DNA from: Chamaecrista fasciculata
Taxonomy: Eukaryota > Streptophyta > Magnoliopsida > Fabales > Fabaceae
DNA length: 64,000 nucleotides
Direction of reading: 5' to 3'
Assembly (NCBI GenBank): GCA_003254925.1
Contig: QANZ01022989.1
Location: 45,367 to 109,366 of the forward strand
Shown here: positions 1 through 11,341 of the stretch, piece by piece
How positions within the stretch are numbered: position 1 is the first letter of the stretch
How the letters are laid out: each line of letters begins with the position of its first letter
Translations under genes and position numbers: made by a program
The notes under the pieces: generated by a model
Database searches by the model: none
What the model was told of the DNA's origin: nothing
The model's input: the letters and a program-made list of their open reading frames with translations, nothing else

Positions 1-549
1 GTACAAAAAATAAGAATATATAAAGATAACACTGATAACAGGGAAGGAATTAAGTAGGACAAAAGAAAAAAGAAAAAGAGACTCACCGAATCGTCCGGAG
101 ATAATGAATTTCAGAAATTGCATTATTATTTCCAGTACTAGGATAATAGAGAAAATATAGACATAAGGAATCAATTTCTCAAATTGAGTGATAATAAATG
201 ATAAATTGAGCAAAGAGACAAAATAAACCACATGATGGTGGCAGATAAGCCAATGAAAAATCGCCACGTATTTAACCGCATACACAAAATCCACTATGTA
301 TTTTATTTTTATTTTTTCCAATTTTCAATATGGTCGTTCCACATGGTGCCACCTAATATATGTCTGTGTGTATATTATTTCATTTCATTTCTGTTACTAT
401 TATATATAAAACCACCACACTTGACGATTTCTCTCTGCTTCTTCTCTCTCCACAACCACACACTATCCATACAAATTCCATTATCAATCTCTCAAGTTTC
501 CATTTTCTCTCTCTAATACGGACTCTTATTAACGGCCGATCATCGGAGG
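1..549 (+). promoter_or_regulatory. Upstream region and core promoter of the MYB gene
   Basis: AT-rich sequence with no convincing coding region. A TATA-box candidate (TATATATAAA) lies at 401-410, about 140 bp before the chosen ATG at 550, and is followed by a CT-rich stretch (about 430-515) typical of plant 5' leaders. Transcription probably starts near 430-440. The TATA element is seen in the sequence; the start site is inferred. Confidence 0.5.
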
Positions 550-2215
550 ATGTCTCACGCCTGCGCCGCCGTGGATTCTGCCGTCTCCAGCGACGGCGAT
601 AGCCTCGCCGCCGGCGCCGGAGAGATCATGCTTTTCGGAGTTAGGGTTGTGGTTGATTCCATGAGGAAGAGCGTGAGTATGAATAATCTCTCTCAATACG
701 AACATCCTCAGGACAACAATAGCGGAAATAACAAGGAAGATGCTCTCGCCACCGGTTATGCTTCTGCCGATGACGCTGCTGCTCACAATTCCGGCAGGCA
801 TCGCGAGCGTGAGCGCAAACGAGGTATGGTTGATTAGCTTTCTTTGATCGATGATCGGATTTAGCTTTGTTATTTTAAGGGATTTTGTGTGTTTGTTTGT
901 TTGTTTCGATTTTTGGTATGAGCGGAAATGATATAAGTGTACAGCCGCTGAAAATTTTTGCCGATTCAAATTGTGTTGTTAGTTGATGTTCTTGATTTAG
1001 AAGCAGTTGGAAAAGGAATATGATAATTGATTTGCATTTATGTTGATTTTGACTTTATGGTATTTATATTTGTGGTGGGTAATTTGAACAGGGGTTCCTT
1101 GGACGGAGGAAGAGCACAAGCTGTTCTTGCTGGGATTGCAGAAAGTTGGGAAGGGTGATTGGAGAGGAATCTCAAGGAACTACGTCAAGACTCGGACTCC
1201 AACGCAGGTAGCCAGCCATGCTCAGAAGTACTTTCTCCGGCGAAGCAACCTCAATCGCCGACGCCGTAGATCCAGCCTTTTCGACATCACCACCGACACT
1301 GTAATTTCATCACCACACTGTTTTCTAGTCAGCAGTTACCATTTTCGCCTTTTGAAATCAAATGAATTTGAGAATCAACGCTGGAATGTGGATTAAATGT
1401 TGTTGAATTAGTTTTTCTATTCCAAGTCGATTCTCAAATATATTATAGAGTATGAATTCAGTGTTGCTCTAATTGGGCTTTGTTTGGATTTCCTGAGTCA
1501 TTTTCTAGTCTTCCAATCGGTAGTCAAGCTGAATTTTCAGGAAGAGAAAACAAAATAAACAAATACTTTTGATATTCCATGTTTCTTAAATTAATACTTT
1601 GGTAGTTAAGGGGAAGTTGAAAACAGAAGGTTGATGAGGTGTTTTTAGATTTTGGTACCCTGTGTTTGAAATTGAAACAGTTGACTTCAGGTTCCTGAGA
1701 AACACAATTTTCAATTTCCATGATCTTATCATATCAACCTTGTATGCCAGGTTTCTGCAATCCCGATGGATGAAGAACAGATCCAGCATCAGGATTATGC
1801 TGCATCTCATTCAAATCCTGTGTGCGCTGCAAACTCTGAAACTAGCAACATGAATGGATTTCCAGTGATGCCAGTATACTCAATGGGTGTTGTTGGTTCT
1901 GGATTGATTTCAGTCCAATCTGGGAATCCAATGGAAAAACTCACTCTGGGACAAGGAATAATTGTGGATCAAAATGGGCCACCCAAGCAGCTAGTCCGTG
2001 CAATTACTGTTGTTCCAGATCATCCTAAAACTTCCACCACAGCTTCTAATATCATCCCTACCTCGAGTTTGAGTTCATCATCTGTTGTTGATCCACCAAC
2101 CTTGTCTCTTGGGCTATCCTTGTCATCTGATCAAAGACAGACATCATCAAGGCATTCACCTATAAATGCAATGCCGTGTTTCAATAATGGAGATAACATC
2201 ATTAGCGTTGCTTGA
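550..2215 (+). CDS. 1R-MYB (SHAQKYF-type) transcription factor, MYBD/KUA1-like, putative repressor
   Basis: Three exons, 550-823, 1092-1300 and 1751-2215, join in phase to give 315 residues. A single MYB repeat covers about residues 92-142, with the tryptophans PWTEEE and GDW and the diagnostic SHAQKYF motif at 133-139, followed by an arginine-rich stretch (NRRRRR). Two repression-type motifs are visible: LFGV at about 28-31 and an EAR-like LSLGLSLS at about 279-286. Proteins of this class bind I-box/TATCCA-type elements in the nucleus and act in light, sugar, ABA and leaf-growth responses. The N-terminus resembles the Arabidopsis MYBD group and lacks the CCHC knuckle of KUA1 itself. Repressor function is inferred from the motifs. 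The start is the first ATG after the leader; the splice sites restore the unbroken run [12 protein letters not shown]. Confidence 0.9.
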
Positions 2216-3320
2216 GACAGGATTACAGATTACTACTCATGATTGTGGTCCATATTTACAGCGCCTTGGGTTGACACTTAGACAGTGATATTTATGTCTT
2301 ATGTCCTGTCTTATTCTGGTGGGAGAAGCAGTAAAATTTAAAAGGGAAGGTTGATAGTTAGATAAGGCAAAGGCAACTAGGTGACTAAATTTAATCCCTT
2401 CCTTTTTGTTTGTTGTACAGACCCCGGAAAGGTCCTGTCCTCTTCCTTGTTGTATTCTTATGGTATGACCTTAGATTCTTGTTTATTTGGCTCTTTCATG
2501 TCTGTAGTTGATGTAACTTAATGAAAATAACAGGCACTGCATGTTCAATGCCGATAAATTTGGATGTAGACTACACCTTCCACTACTTTCGATATAGCTC
2601 TGCCAGAAAAAAATGAAAAATATCAACTTGGATGTCACGGTAGGTGTCTGTCTCCCAACTAGTATAAAAATAAAAGATACTTTTTTTTCCTTAAAAAATA
2701 TTTCTACTTCTAGCTAATATCACTAAATTCACTTCTCATTAGTGGCATATTGTGACTGTCCAGTTGTAGTACCATGATATCATATATTCATAATTCTGGT
2801 GGTTTATAGTTGTAGATTAATTTTGTTTACTAGTGAAAATTATTAAAGTAAATTGTCTCTATCACCAAATCACATGTATATATATAGTCTAGTTTAAATT
2901 GGATGCATTTATGAGTAATTTTCTTTAATAAGATTTTTGAATGTCTTCAAATTGTCATTTAATTCTTGAATATTAAAAATGTTTTTTTACCATTCTTTTT
3001 TGAACATACACTATTTAGGCTATGAAATATTATTTGTAATGTAAAACATAGAGATTAATATATATATATATATTTAAAGATTAACTATCATTTTAAAACA
3101 AATTTGAAGACTAAAAAATAATAGTTTTTTTCTTGGTTAAAAAAAGTTTTCTCTGCATTTATCATTGTTGGTCTTTTGTCTTTATTTGAGACCACCTTAA
3201 TATCTATCTATCAGTCTCGTTATGTGTTTGTGGGTTTGATTTGACTCTCGGGATATATTATTTTGGGGTCTAATAATCTTAGGATGACCAAGTTCCTAAC
3301 CCTAGACACTTTCACCATTG
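2216..3320. other. MYB 3' UTR and AT-rich spacer
   Basis: The first 300 or so bases (to about 2530) look like the MYB 3' UTR, with AATGAAAATAA-like polyadenylation signals near 2520. The rest is AT-rich with a short TA run at about 3058-3073 and no coding potential. The spacer ends at the poly(T) start of the minus-strand LINE. Confidence 0.5.
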
Positions 3321-3378
3321 TTTTTTTTTGAATTAAACGACAATTACAAGAAGCGAAATAACAGCAGCATAGCAGCCA

Positions 3379-6300
3379 CTACATAAAGCAGTAGGTTCCA
3401 CAAGTATGCTTATCAATCCACGGCCATATTTCCTTTGGGTTGATATTATGAGTGCTCCTTGCTAATTCCCATCTATTCTGCTCCTCTCCTAAAAACAGCA
3501 TGATATCCTCTCTAATGGTCTGAAGGTCAGCATTTGCTTGCCGCAGAGTGCCTCCTTGCATAAATTCAGATTGGCACAATAATTGACTCTGATCATTATG
3601 TCTGATATGAGTGGCCTGCATCAGAAACCTCCTAAGCCCTTCGAGAAAGACCTTGAATTTGGATATATTTCCTTGCTCGCAATGGTAAAACAACAAAGAA
3701 GGATTATGACTGTTAAGACTAAAAGCAGCAAAAATACTTTTCTTGGTGGGTCTGGATCTGATTCCAGCAAGGAAAATGTCTCCATCCCTCTGCGCATGGA
3801 TTCGATGAAATAATTTCTGCCTGTTTGGTATTCTGGGGAGATAGAGGTCATCAATTTTATGTTGGGAAGTATTTTGAGATTCCATGGTGTGCCTCCATTT
3901 TTCCACAATTCTGTAGGGATTTGCTTGTTGGTGTTTGAACATCACCTCATTTCGGTGATTGTAAATTTCCCAACATAGACAAAGGATTTGCTGCATAAGA
4001 TCTGTATCTTCGTGGGAACTCTGGTAAGTTGTAATGTTTTGGGTAAGCCATTCAACAAAGGTAGTTTCTTGAATAGAGTCACTTCGAAAACCCAAAGAAG
4101 AGGAAAACCATGCAGCTCTACTCAGGGGACATAATAAGAACAGGTGATCTTCAGTTTCAATGTCAGCGCACCCAAAAGCACATGTACCGCTAATGTTAAA
4201 CTTCTTTTTAAGAAGATGCACTCCCAAAGGAAGTCCTTTAGAAATGCATTTCCAAATGAACATCTGGATTTTAGGTGGGACTTTGATTTTCCAGAATCTC
4301 AGCCATTCAAAGTTAGTGGGAGGATTCGAAGAAGCCCTATCCCTGGATCTATGGTTGAACTCCTTTTTGACCGAATAAACTCCAGAATGATCCTTCTTCC
4401 AGTAGATAGCATCTTTGCCATTAGCTCTGGATATAGGAATACAGATAATTTTCTTTGCAGACTCCTCATCAAACATGGTGTTGATCAGTTGATGATTCCA
4501 GTTTGTGGAGTCTACAATCAGATCTGAGACTTTCATAATTCCGTCAATTTGAGAATGGGGTTTAAACCACAGGTCAGTTCCGAGAGAAATACTCTGCCCG
4601 TTTCCCACCCTCCATTGGCAGTCTTTCACAACCTCTTCTATTCCTTTACAAATTGCCCTCGCGAAGGGTGAAGCTTGAATGCCAATCTTGAATTTTAAAT
4701 TTGTTTTGTCCTTGCAGTATTTTGCCATGAAGATCCTGGAGAACAAAGAGTTCTGGTTGTGAATAATCCGCCAGGCTTGCCTTCCAAGTAGAGCCTTATT
4801 AAAATCTAAGAAGTTCCTGATCCCCAGCCCTCCACAGGCTTTTGGGTTGCAGATTTTATCCCAAGCTATCATGTGAGGGGTATTTTGGTTTTGATGGTTT
4901 CCCCAAAAGAAGTTTGCAACAAGCATATCACATTTGTGAGCTTCCTTTGCAGAGAGCGCAAAATAAGAAAGATGATACACTGGGAGGGATGCCAGCACTG
5001 ATTTAATAAGGATAACTCTGCTAGCTTGGGATAACAATTTGGCTTTCCATCCCGACAGTTTTCTCTGCATGGTCTCATAGATTAGATCAAAAACTTGCCT
5101 ATTTCTGGCATTACCATCAATAAAGCTTCCCAGGTATTTGGAGAAATTATCTACCTTTTTGAAATTCGAATACCTACAAATCATCTTCTTGAATCTATTT
5201 GGGGTATTCGGACTAAAAGTGATATCTGATTTTGCAGGATTGACCACTAGGCCCGAAGTTTGCCCAAAAACCTTAAAGATTTCCTTGAATTTGGTACAAG
5301 CATCAAGGTTTGCCTTAAAGAACAGCAGGATGTCATCTGCATAAATAAGGTGGTTTACAGCTGGCGCGTTTCTTGAGACTTTTACTCCTTTCAAATCTCC
5401 TGATTCTTGAGCTTTCATCAACATTCCTGAAAGAACATTAATGCAAAGGATAAACAGGTAAGGAGATAGTGGATCTCCTTGTCTAAGACCCGCCTTAGGG
5501 TAGAAGCTTTCTGTTAGATTACCATTTATATTTATTCTACAGGATGTTGTAGACACACATTGGGATATCATTTGAATCCAATGTGAAGGGAAATTCATTT
5601 GGAGCATTACTTGGGAAATGAAATCCCAAGAAATCTTATCATAAGCTTTGTAGAGATCTATTTTAACTGCGGCCCAAAAGGTTTTTCCTTTTTTACATCG
5701 CCTAATGTATCTCAGTAATTCATGGGCTATGAGAATGTTGTCACTGATGAGTCTGCCTTTTGCAAAAGCATTTTGGTATGGGGTAATGAGATCTCCCATA
5801 ATGTTTTGTAGCCTATTAGCTAAAGTCTTTGATATTACTTTGTAGGCTACATTACAAAGGCTGATCGGTCTAAAATCTTTAAACCCTTCCTGATTTTCCC
5901 CTTTAGGGATCAAGGTAATGATGGTCTGATTTAATTCCTTAAGGATAAAACCCCTATTTAAGAATGAAGCCACCATCTGAATTAAGTCCTTACCAACTAC
6001 TGGCCAGTAATGTTGGAAGAAAATAGCAGGCATACCATCTGGACCAGGGGATTTATAGCCATCCAATTGGAATAGAGCACTCTCTATTTCCATATTGGTG
6101 AAAGGTTGCTGCAGAGATCTGATCTGTTCCGAAGTTAAACTTGGGATGTCTGCACTCTGTATGACTTCTGTAATTTTCGCGGTATCAGGTCTATTTTGAG
6201 GGGTCGAGTACAAAGATTGGAAGTATCCTACCGCTGCTTTCATGATCTCCTCATTAGAATATTTCCACTCTCCATCCTCATCTTTGATTGCTATGATCCT

Positions 6301-7422
6301 TGATCGGGTTCTTCTCTGCTTTACCACATTATGGAAAAATTTAGTATTTCTTTCTCCCTGAATCATCCACATATGTTTTGCCCTTTGAGCCCAAAAAATT
6401 TGTTCACAGTTTAGTAAGAACTGGAGTTTAGCCTGCATTCCTTTTTCCTTGTCTGCCATTACCTTACTTGGTGTCTTGGTAATGTTCTCCTGAAGTGTGG
6501 CCAGCTCCTTTTCCGTTTTTTGAATTTGCACTCTTAAGTTGCCAAATTCATTTTTATTCCACCAATGAAGTCTATTGGAAGTTTGTTTAACTTTGCGAAC
6601 CAGGTTAAAGGCAGCTGAACCTTGAAAGTTATTGGACTCATTCCAGATGCTGTTGATAATGTTGCCACAATCTTGATGTTGTAACCACATTGCCTCAAAG
6701 TGGAACCTTCGGCTTCTCTTGTCTTGGATATCCTCTGTGTAAAGCATCATAGGGGCATGATCTGAACTAGCTATGGGCATATTTTCGATCCAAGTATGAT
6801 TGAATAGATCTCTCCACTGTTGATTACACCACCCTCTATCAATCTTTTCATATATTCTGTCCTCTAAGTTCCTATTGTTGCACCAAGTGAATTGAATTCC
6901 TTTGGTGGTAATGTCACTCAGTTGCTTTGAGAACATCACATTAAGAGGTTTGGGATTAGGGGTGAACTTTGAGTTTGTTGCCCATTTGTCACTATGAAAG
7001 AAAACATGATTAAAATCCCCAATTAACAGCCAAGGGGTTTGGTTTGCATTTATGGATTCAATGAAGTCCCAGAGAATATGTCTTTTATGTTTGGCAGGGG
7101 GACCATATATGTTTGTTAGCATAACGACTTGATTAGATGGAAGAGTAAAGTACCCATGAATCCAGTGCTTGCTTTTTGAGATTAATTGAAAACTTAGGTT
7201 TCCTCTCCAAAATACAACCAGACCACCACTTTTTCCTCTAGCATCTACATTACAAAAAAACGGGAAACCTAATGAAGTACATAAAGCTTCTAACTTATCG
7301 ATGCTACATTTAGTCTCCTGGAGACACAAAACATCTGGGTTACACTGTTGGCAAATCTTTTTAATTCTGTTTCTTGTCGAGGCTTTGCCTATTCCTCGAC
7401 AATTCCAATTTAAGACTCTCAT
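3379..7422 (-). CDS. LINE ORF2: endonuclease / reverse transcriptase
   Basis: This open frame of 1,347 residues runs from the ATG at 7422. An ATG 51 bases further upstream is in frame, but the chosen one starts right at the family's endonuclease motif MRVLNWNCRG and overlaps the ORF1 stop. An apurinic-type endonuclease (EEP) domain fills the first 230 or so residues: LQETK with Glu36, GDFN at about 135-138 and the SDH triad at about 219-221. The reverse transcriptase core follows, with SPGPDGMP and then the catalytic YADD at about 694-697. A zinc-binding zf-RVT module (CAFGC...H...C) lies near 1080-1125. No convincing RNase H catalytic set is seen in the C-terminal region. The enzyme would nick target DNA and copy the element's RNA at the break. 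Confidence 0.92.
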   Translation of the reverse strand: MRVLNWNCRGIGKASTRNRIKKICQQCNPDVLCLQETKCSIDKLEALCTSLGFPFFCNVDARGKSGGLVVFWRGNLSFQLISKSKHWIHGYFTLPSNQVVMLTNIYGPPAKHKRHILWDFIESINANQTPWLLIGDFNHVFFHSDKWATNSKFTPNPKPLNVMFSKQLSDITTKGIQFTWCNNRNLEDRIYEKIDRGWCNQQWRDLFNHTWIENMPIASSDHAPMMLYTEDIQDKRSRRFHFEAMWLQHQDCGNIINSIWNESNNFQGSAAFNLVRKVKQTSNRLHWWNKNEFGNLRVQIQKTEKELATLQENITKTPSKVMADKEKGMQAKLQFLLNCEQIFWAQRAKHMWMIQGERNTKFFHNVVKQRRTRSRIIAIKDEDGEWKYSNEEIMKAAVGYFQSLYSTPQNRPDTAKITEVIQSADIPSLTSEQIRSLQQPFTNMEIESALFQLDGYKSPGPDGMPAIFFQHYWPVVGKDLIQMVASFLNRGFILKELNQTIITLIPKGENQEGFKDFRPISLCNVAYKVISKTLANRLQNIMGDLITPYQNAFAKGRLISDNILIAHELLRYIRRCKKGKTFWAAVKIDLYKAYDKISWDFISQVMLQMNFPSHWIQMISQCVSTTSCRININGNLTESFYPKAGLRQGDPLSPYLFILCINVLSGMLMKAQESGDLKGVKVSRNAPAVNHLIYADDILLFFKANLDACTKFKEIFKVFGQTSGLVVNPAKSDITFSPNTPNRFKKMICRYSNFKKVDNFSKYLGSFIDGNARNRQVFDLIYETMQRKLSGWKAKLLSQASRVILIKSVLASLPVYHLSYFALSAKEAHKCDMLVANFFWGNHQNQNTPHMIAWDKICNPKACGGLGIRNFLDFNKALLGRQAWRIIHNQNSLFSRIFMAKYCKDKTNLKFKIGIQASPFARAICKGIEEVVKDCQWRVGNGQSISLGTDLWFKPHSQIDGIMKVSDLIVDSTNWNHQLINTMFDEESAKKIICIPISRANGKDAIYWKKDHSGVYSVKKEFNHRSRDRASSNPPTNFEWLRFWKIKVPPKIQMFIWKCISKGLPLGVHLLKKKFNISGTCAFGCADIETEDHLFLLCPLSRAAWFSSSLGFRSDSIQETTFVEWLTQNITTYQSSHEDTDLMQQILCLCWEIYNHRNEVMFKHQQANPYRIVEKWRHTMESQNTSQHKIDDLYLPRIPNRQKLFHRIHAQRDGDIFLAGIRSRPTKKSIFAAFSLNSHNPSLLFYHCEQGNISKFKVFLEGLRRFLMQATHIRHNDQSQLLCQSEFMQGGTLRQANADLQTIREDIMLFLGEEQNRWELARSTHNINPKEIWPWIDKHTCGTYCFM

Positions 7423-9881
7423 TGTCCTTTTGGGGACTGTTTTGGTACAGTCTCCCCAAAACCCAGCATGCACTTCTTCATTAATTCAGAAATTTCTTCT
7501 ATATCGGCTTCCAGGTCTGCCTTCAAATTCTGTGGTTCTAGATTTTCCTCTGTAGGATCACTGGTAATCTCATCATCTACCACTTCCTCGACTCTGTCTG
7601 TGTCCTCCGACTTTGCCCTCTTCGGGGATCCTTCTTCGCTTGAGTCTCCTAACTCCTCTATGAGCACTCCTTTACGTTTCCTCGGTGGCAAAAGTATCTC
7701 CATCACCCAAAGTTTCTGTTTCTTCTTTTTATTGTCTTCTTCCCCTATGATGTGACCTTGTTCCCACCTTCTCTTCCTTTCCCAATCCGATGGTCCAGCT
7801 ATTTGTAATATTTGGTTAGAGTCCTGTGCGAATGTCCATCCTCTGCTCATTGCAAATTCTTTGATGGTGTTGGTGCAAACTTGACCAAAGGAAAATTCCT
7901 TATAATCCCTGTTTATAATATTCCACAGGCCTGCCATGAAAATTTGGGAGTTCTGATTTGTACGAGCGGGGTCTCCAAAGATGATCCTATTTTGGGTAAT
8001 AGCTGTGCGGTCTTGTTGCTCCAAAAAACTAGTCCTGGGAGGTAGCGGTGTAATGGTGCCTACTGTGGGAATATCATCTTGGTTATTGCTGTATTCAGGC
8101 CCCCCATTTTGTCTGGATGATCCCCCTTCTTCGAAGATCGTTATATTGGAGACCTCCTCATTCTTATAAAAGGAGTTCTCAAATAACGTACATGAATGTT
8201 GCCAAAATAAATAATCATCCATTGGAGTAAGGGTGTTGTTTTCTCCAAAAATTGGATAGGCAATTGGATCCCAGATCATCTTGCCTGTTCCAATAACCAT
8301 CTCTCCTTCACACTCCATCCAGGATAAAGGATAATGACGTTGTCTTGCTTGTTCATCCTCTTCCGCAAAATGAGTGATCCCTTGCAGTGGGAGGGGGAAG
8401 ATATGTTCTGGGGGAGTAGTATAGTTGCTATTGGCAAGGTGAAGTAGTTGTGGGTCCTGTTCCATTTCCTCCAGTTCATCCCTACTGATAATGATACGGG
8501 TGTTTCCATCCCTTGTGATGTTATTATTACTGGTAACCAGAGGCTCGCCATTGCCTTCCACTGGTATCTCAGGAACCTGTTGATCCTCCATATCATCCTG
8601 CATTTCTTCTGAGTTAATGGGGGAGAAGTTTGGTTCCATCTCCCCTGCTAGCTCTTCCAAGTTATTAGCAGCAACCACATCAATATCCTCTTCCGGATCT
8701 TCCTCATCATCTAAGTCCATAAAAGGTTCTAAAGGGAAAATAGGTTGGGGACCAGATTGTATCTCATTTGGTAAAGGATACTGAGCATGGTTTGCAAAAT
8801 TACCTTGGTTATCAAAATAACCAACTGGATCAAAAACATAATCTAGAACCGGTTGCCTTAGGGGTCGAAGCTCTTGCCCTTGAGGCAGGTTTCTTCTTGC
8901 TATTCTCGTTGTTCTTCTATTCTCATGGTTGAGGAAAGCTCTTGCTTCGTTGACAAAGTGGAAACGAGAGACCACAAAGCCCGTTTCCAAACCAATAAAC
9001 TGGTTTATCATGTTCATTTGGTTGGTTAGCGCCGTGGCTCTTCGTTGGTCTGACCATCTACAAATGGGTTCCGTATGTCCTATACGTCCACAGCCATTAC
9101 AAATTCTAAAAATCCTCTCATAGCGGCATTGAATCCATAACGGCCTATTGTTATCAGCCCGAAGAATAAAACCCATAATCAGTGGCTGCCTAACAGGAAT
9201 CCTTACACGAATTCGCATGAAACGGAGGTTCCGTGGAATCCTAGGTTCCCAGTCAACATCCATAACAACCCCAAAAATGTTACCCAACGCACTGGCAATA
9301 TCCGGAAGTTGAAATTCAAGGGGGAGACCCCAGAGCTGAACCCAAACAGGGAACTCTGAGATTTTGTATTCCGTGAGAACCAAATTTGGTTCCCATGGGG
9401 CACAATAGAAAAGGCCTCCTTGCATGGCCCAAGGGCCTTCCCTCTGGATGAAATGCCTGTCCTCCTCATTAGAGAAATGAATGATAAAATTCTTTTTGGT
9501 TCCTCCGACCACTGTTGCTCGCCCTCTAATTTGCCAGAAAGCATCGATAAGGGCTTGAAGACGCCGAGTAGAGAACTTTCTTGAGTCTATGAACGAGCCT
9601 ACTAGACAGTGATTCCAATATCTTCTATAATCTTGAGTTCGCGCTGCATTAATACTAAAGAGCGGTCCTCTAGCAAGTCTTCTCCGAGGGGGAGATCTTG
9701 GATGGACCGCATTTTCCATATCTTGAACTTCATCAAGTTCAACCTCCAAATCAGAATCACTGGAGTCAGTCCAGTTGATTTCTCGAGGATTTTCCATACT
9801 ATGTTTTTTTGTGAGAATGTGATTGTGAAAGCGAACTCGATGGGATGGAGAAGGTGTTTTGGTATGAATGAGATTTGCCAT
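7419..9881 (-). CDS. LINE ORF1: DUF4283 and zinc-knuckle RNA-binding protein
   Basis: An 820-residue open frame. The N-terminal region (about residues 90-230) has the DUF4283 look common in plant LINE ORF1 proteins, including FPVWVQLWGLP. One CCHC zinc knuckle follows, CNGCGRIGHTEPIC, at about 261-274. The C-terminal half is long, acidic and low in complexity, with a Lys-rich patch (NKKKKQK) near 735. ORF1 proteins bind the element's RNA and form the retrotransposition particle. The stop at 7421-7419 overlaps the ORF2 ATG at 7422-7420 as ATGA. The start is the first ATG of the open frame. Confidence 0.88.
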   Translation of the reverse strand: MANLIHTKTPSPSHRVRFHNHILTKKHSMENPREINWTDSSDSDLEVELDEVQDMENAVHPRSPPRRRLARGPLFSINAARTQDYRRYWNHCLVGSFIDSRKFSTRRLQALIDAFWQIRGRATVVGGTKKNFIIHFSNEEDRHFIQREGPWAMQGGLFYCAPWEPNLVLTEYKISEFPVWVQLWGLPLEFQLPDIASALGNIFGVVMDVDWEPRIPRNLRFMRIRVRIPVRQPLIMGFILRADNNRPLWIQCRYERIFRICNGCGRIGHTEPICRWSDQRRATALTNQMNMINQFIGLETGFVVSRFHFVNEARAFLNHENRRTTRIARRNLPQGQELRPLRQPVLDYVFDPVGYFDNQGNFANHAQYPLPNEIQSGPQPIFPLEPFMDLDDEEDPEEDIDVVAANNLEELAGEMEPNFSPINSEEMQDDMEDQQVPEIPVEGNGEPLVTSNNNITRDGNTRIIISRDELEEMEQDPQLLHLANSNYTTPPEHIFPLPLQGITHFAEEDEQARQRHYPLSWMECEGEMVIGTGKMIWDPIAYPIFGENNTLTPMDDYLFWQHSCTLFENSFYKNEEVSNITIFEEGGSSRQNGGPEYSNNQDDIPTVGTITPLPPRTSFLEQQDRTAITQNRIIFGDPARTNQNSQIFMAGLWNIINRDYKEFSFGQVCTNTIKEFAMSRGWTFAQDSNQILQIAGPSDWERKRRWEQGHIIGEEDNKKKKQKLWVMEILLPPRKRKGVLIEELGDSSEEGSPKRAKSEDTDRVEEVVDDEITSDPTEENLEPQNLKADLEADIEEISELMKKCMLGFGETVPKQSPKGQ

Positions 9882-10690
9882 CTTGATATAGAGACCTTCC
9901 GGTGAAACGAAAGGGCTCTATCCCTAGGAATAATTATGTCTACAGGCAGAGGAGAGCAACTCAATCGACTAAAAAACTACAAGGACACGGATGGGGAGTA
10001 GGCTAGCTTAGGAAATCTCAGACTACTACAAAACGCATGGGGAGGATAATAAATGTTTACTTGTATCGACTCATGAAAGAGCCATAAACTCAGAATACTT
10101 CAGACCAATCAGAGAGAGAAAAAAAAACTGGAAAACCGCAGATAAGCTAATAAGCAAAACGCATAATAAAAGCGGAGAGAGAGAGCAGACTTATCTGTGG
10201 GGGAAAACTAATCATTAGGGATAATATGTGGCCTTGAAACTCTCCTGGATTAAATGCTCGCCAAATCCGTCTTCAGAGCGTGCTCGAATCGCGGCTAGAT
10301 CTGGGTCTTGTGAGAGAAGTCTGTGTTCGAAAAGCTTCCTTATTGGTTGAAAGAATCGGTGATCTATAGTCTAAAAGGTTAGACTAGAGGATTACTTGGA
10401 GATACTAATCCAAATTGCTGCTGCCTAAACACCAAGTACGCACGAAAACCTGACTCTTACTCTGTTCTCTAAGTTCCTGGTAATGGTGCTAAACCAGATC
10501 TCTCTTGGAAGGGGTACCAGATAAATCTCTCAGTTTGATTTTGGGTAATAAGTGTTGAAAATTTGCTATGATTAGATTCAGGAAACCCAAGAGGGTTGAA
10601 TAACGAAAGGCGAACTCAGTCGCTTCTCGCGACGAGTTGTGTCGCTTCGCGACTTCTCTCTCTAACTTCTCTCGCTTCGCGACTTTTCAG

Positions 10691-11341
10691 TTTTTGAATG
10701 TGTCCCTGCTATTCATAAGATGATTTGCGTTTTAGTCAAAATAATGGCCATACTTGCAACTAGTAACATTGATCATCTATATTTGGACTATCGCGATTGA
10801 ACATTTGAATGAAACTCTATTAATATTTAACTAAGTGAGTTTAAGAGAAGTTATCCACTACCATTAAGAAACTTTTATACTATAGTAACTGAAGCATAAA
10901 ATAAAAGGTAAATTACAAGGAATGCTCGTGTGTTGAAGTACTTGGAGATTGGATTCCTGGTTTAAAAAGTGTCTAAATCGACTTTGAGGTTTATTCCATT
11001 AGCATTAAGGTTCATTTTATATTTTTGTCCAAAAATTAACAAATTCCTGCGTTTTTATTAAGATTTCATCTTTTCTTTAAGATTTTTATTTTACTCGAGT
11101 TTCTAATTCATTTCAGAATAATCTAAAAAGTTTATTATCTTTTTAAACAGATCTTGAAACCTGTAAAACAAAAAAAAAATATATAAGTTTATAACCTTCA
11201 TTTTTATTTTCCCACAATAATTATCAAAATCTTTAATTCAACTCCTACATTCTTCTTCACCCATTTTTGCAAAATTGAAAAGTAGTGACAACTTTATTTT
11301 TGCTAAAACTATTGTTTTGCCCCAGAATAATCCCTATTTTA
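10691..11341. other. AT-rich spacer between the LINE and a MITE
   Basis: No coding potential or recognised repeat. Base composition falls to strongly AT-rich beyond the LINE leader, with short A runs near 11170. The last nine bases (11333-11341) are the left target duplication of the following MITE. Confidence 0.5.

Larger units (their letters stand above)
3321..10690 (-). mobile_element. L1-type LINE (non-LTR retrotransposon) with two intact ORFs
   Basis: The element is in minus orientation. Its 3' end is a 9-base poly(A), seen as T at 3321-3329, about 50 bp past the ORF2 stop. ORF1 (9881 down to 7419) and ORF2 (7422 down to 3379) are both open. A leader of several hundred bases precedes ORF1; it has higher GC than the flank and ends near 10615-10690 in short repeats of TCGCTTCGCGAC. 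The exact 5' end is uncertain because I could not match a target-site duplication to the sequence next to the poly(A). Two unbroken long ORFs imply a fairly young insertion. It lies between the MYB and NYN genes and appears to disrupt neither. Confidence 0.85.

Noticed and set aside
3321..10770. Target-site duplication of the full LINE
   Set aside because: I looked for repeats of the sequence just left of the poly(T) (CACTTTCACCATTG) within 9,900-10,800 and found only short chance matches, so no 5' boundary is claimed from it.
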